48,775 nucleotides of DNA. Source: Olsenella uli (GTDB lineage Bacteria; Actinomycetota; Coriobacteriia; Coriobacteriales; Atopobiaceae). Location of the stretch: NCBI RefSeq assembly GCF_016899935.1, contig NZ_JACJJK010000011.1, forward strand, positions 1 through 48,775, written 5' to 3'. Made by a program: the position numbers and the translations under genes. The notes under the pieces were generated by a model. It saw only the letters and a program-made list of their open reading frames with translations. It had not been told where the DNA came from and made no database searches. Position 1 is the stretch's first letter. Each line of letters begins with the position of its first letter. Positions 48,338-48,775 of the stretch are shown here, one piece after another.

Positions 48338-48775
48338 CTAGTCGTCGTCCCCGTCCTCGCTGTCGTCGGTCGGCTCGTCGATGAAGCCGGGGTCCTCGGC
48401 GGGAGCCTCCTCGTAGGAGAGCTCCTCAGCAGCCTCCTCGTCCGAGGTGGAGGCCGCGGACTCCACGCTCACCGAGAGGGGCTGGCCGAACGCGGCGCTG
48501 AGCTGGGCCGCGATGTCGGCGAACTCCGGCGAGAGGTCCTGCGGGGCGCCGACCCCGCCGGGGCCTCCCCCGATCGCTCGGCGCTCCTCGCTACGCTCGT
48601 CGCTCACTTCGTGACTCGCATCGGGGGAGGCCCCGGCGGGGTCGGCGACCGGAGACGTTGTCGGAGAGTTCGCCGACACGGGAGGCTCCGCGGGCGCCGC
48701 GTTGGCCGGCTCGGGCTCGGCGGATTCCGCGCACGGAGAGAGGTCGGCGTCGGTGTAGGGGACGGGGTCGGGGGC
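48338..48775 (-). CDS. dnaX: DNA polymerase III gamma/tau subunit, C-terminal end (5' outside window)
   Basis: The last 145 residues; the frame is open to the window edge. Acidic, proline-rich tail ending EPTDDSEDGDDD. Identified mainly by its place ahead of ybaB and recR, and by the visible DPVPYTDADLSP and LSPEFADIAAQLSAAFGQPL. A 99-base stretch with a perfect 27-base inverted repeat lies inside the frame. Confidence 0.8.
   Translation of the reverse strand, partial: APDPVPYTDADLSPCAESAEPEPANAAPAEPPVSANSPTTSPVADPAGASPDASHEVSDERSEERRAIGGGPGGVGAPQDLSPEFADIAAQLSAAFGQPLSVSVESAASTSDEEAAEELSYEEAPAEDPGFIDEPTDDSEDGDDD
48548..48646. repeat. 27-base perfect inverted repeat inside dnaX
   Basis: Arms 48548-48574 and 48620-48646 match over 27 of 27 bases with a 45-base loop. 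The element is 99 bases, a multiple of three, so the dnaX frame continues. The loop holds CTCGCTACGCTCGTCGCTC-like sequence. Confidence 0.85.

Overview
The window is very GC-rich and almost every gene past about 5.3 kb lies on the minus strand. The gene content suggests a host-associated, fermentative actinobacterium of the Coriobacteriia (Olsenella/Atopobiaceae-like): two complete sugar phosphotransferase systems, Firmicutes-like paired GlgC/GlgD, a dnaX-ybaB-recR cluster, rubrerythrin and an iron-dependent alcohol dehydrogenase. This placement is inferred from gene content; no 16S gene is present.

Layout. 1-5.1 kb: 5' part of an iron alcohol dehydrogenase (minus), then plus-strand genes for two translationally coupled helical-repeat proteins, a Fic-family AMP transferase with an operator-like cluster upstream, and a zinc-ribbon membrane protein; tRNA-Glu and tRNA-Leu lie nearby on the minus strand. 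5.3-7.8 kb: Ppx/GppA phosphatase, FtsB/DivIC-like protein, MazG. 7.9-8.6 kb: a gene-free array of degenerate 31-bp units arranged in higher-order blocks of about 246 bp. 8.7-19.1 kb: a sugar operon with galactitol-family PTS IIA/IIB/IIC, a class II aldolase, an unrecognised 4-helix membrane protein, DhaK, DhaL and a fused DhaK-DhaL kinase. It is preceded by an MtlR-type PTS-regulated activator and a Cof-type HAD phosphatase. 19.1-19.4 kb: a second copy of the 31-bp array. 19.4-24.9 kb: a mannose-family PTS (IIA, IIB, IIC, IID) with a SIS-domain isomerase/deglycase, a GntR/HutC repressor and a small HAD phosphatase. The divergent YitT membrane protein shares an operator-bearing intergenic region with this operon. 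26.3-29.8 kb: mfd. 30.1-41.8 kb: a complete glycogen operon (glgB-glgP-glgC-glgD-glgA and a GH13-GH77 fusion). 42-48.8 kb: DUF4143 ATPase, rubrerythrin, a MutY-like glycosylase, an Rrf2 regulator, a HAD-IB phosphatase, tRNA-Asp, a membrane-anchored protein, recR, ybaB and the 3' end of dnaX.

How it fits together. Two PTS operons bring in phosphorylated sugars. The first appears to cleave its substrate with an aldolase and to phosphorylate dihydroxyacetone or a similar short ketose. The second probably isomerises or deglycates an amino-sugar or Amadori-type phosphate. Surplus glucose is stored and mobilised by the glycogen operon.

The strongest unexplained signals are at DNA level. The 11-mer CGAGAAGRACG occurs 19 times by hand count, in intergenic regions and inside genes on both strands. 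The 31-bp arrays are built in the same order at two separate loci. A 27-bp perfect inverted repeat lies inside dnaX.
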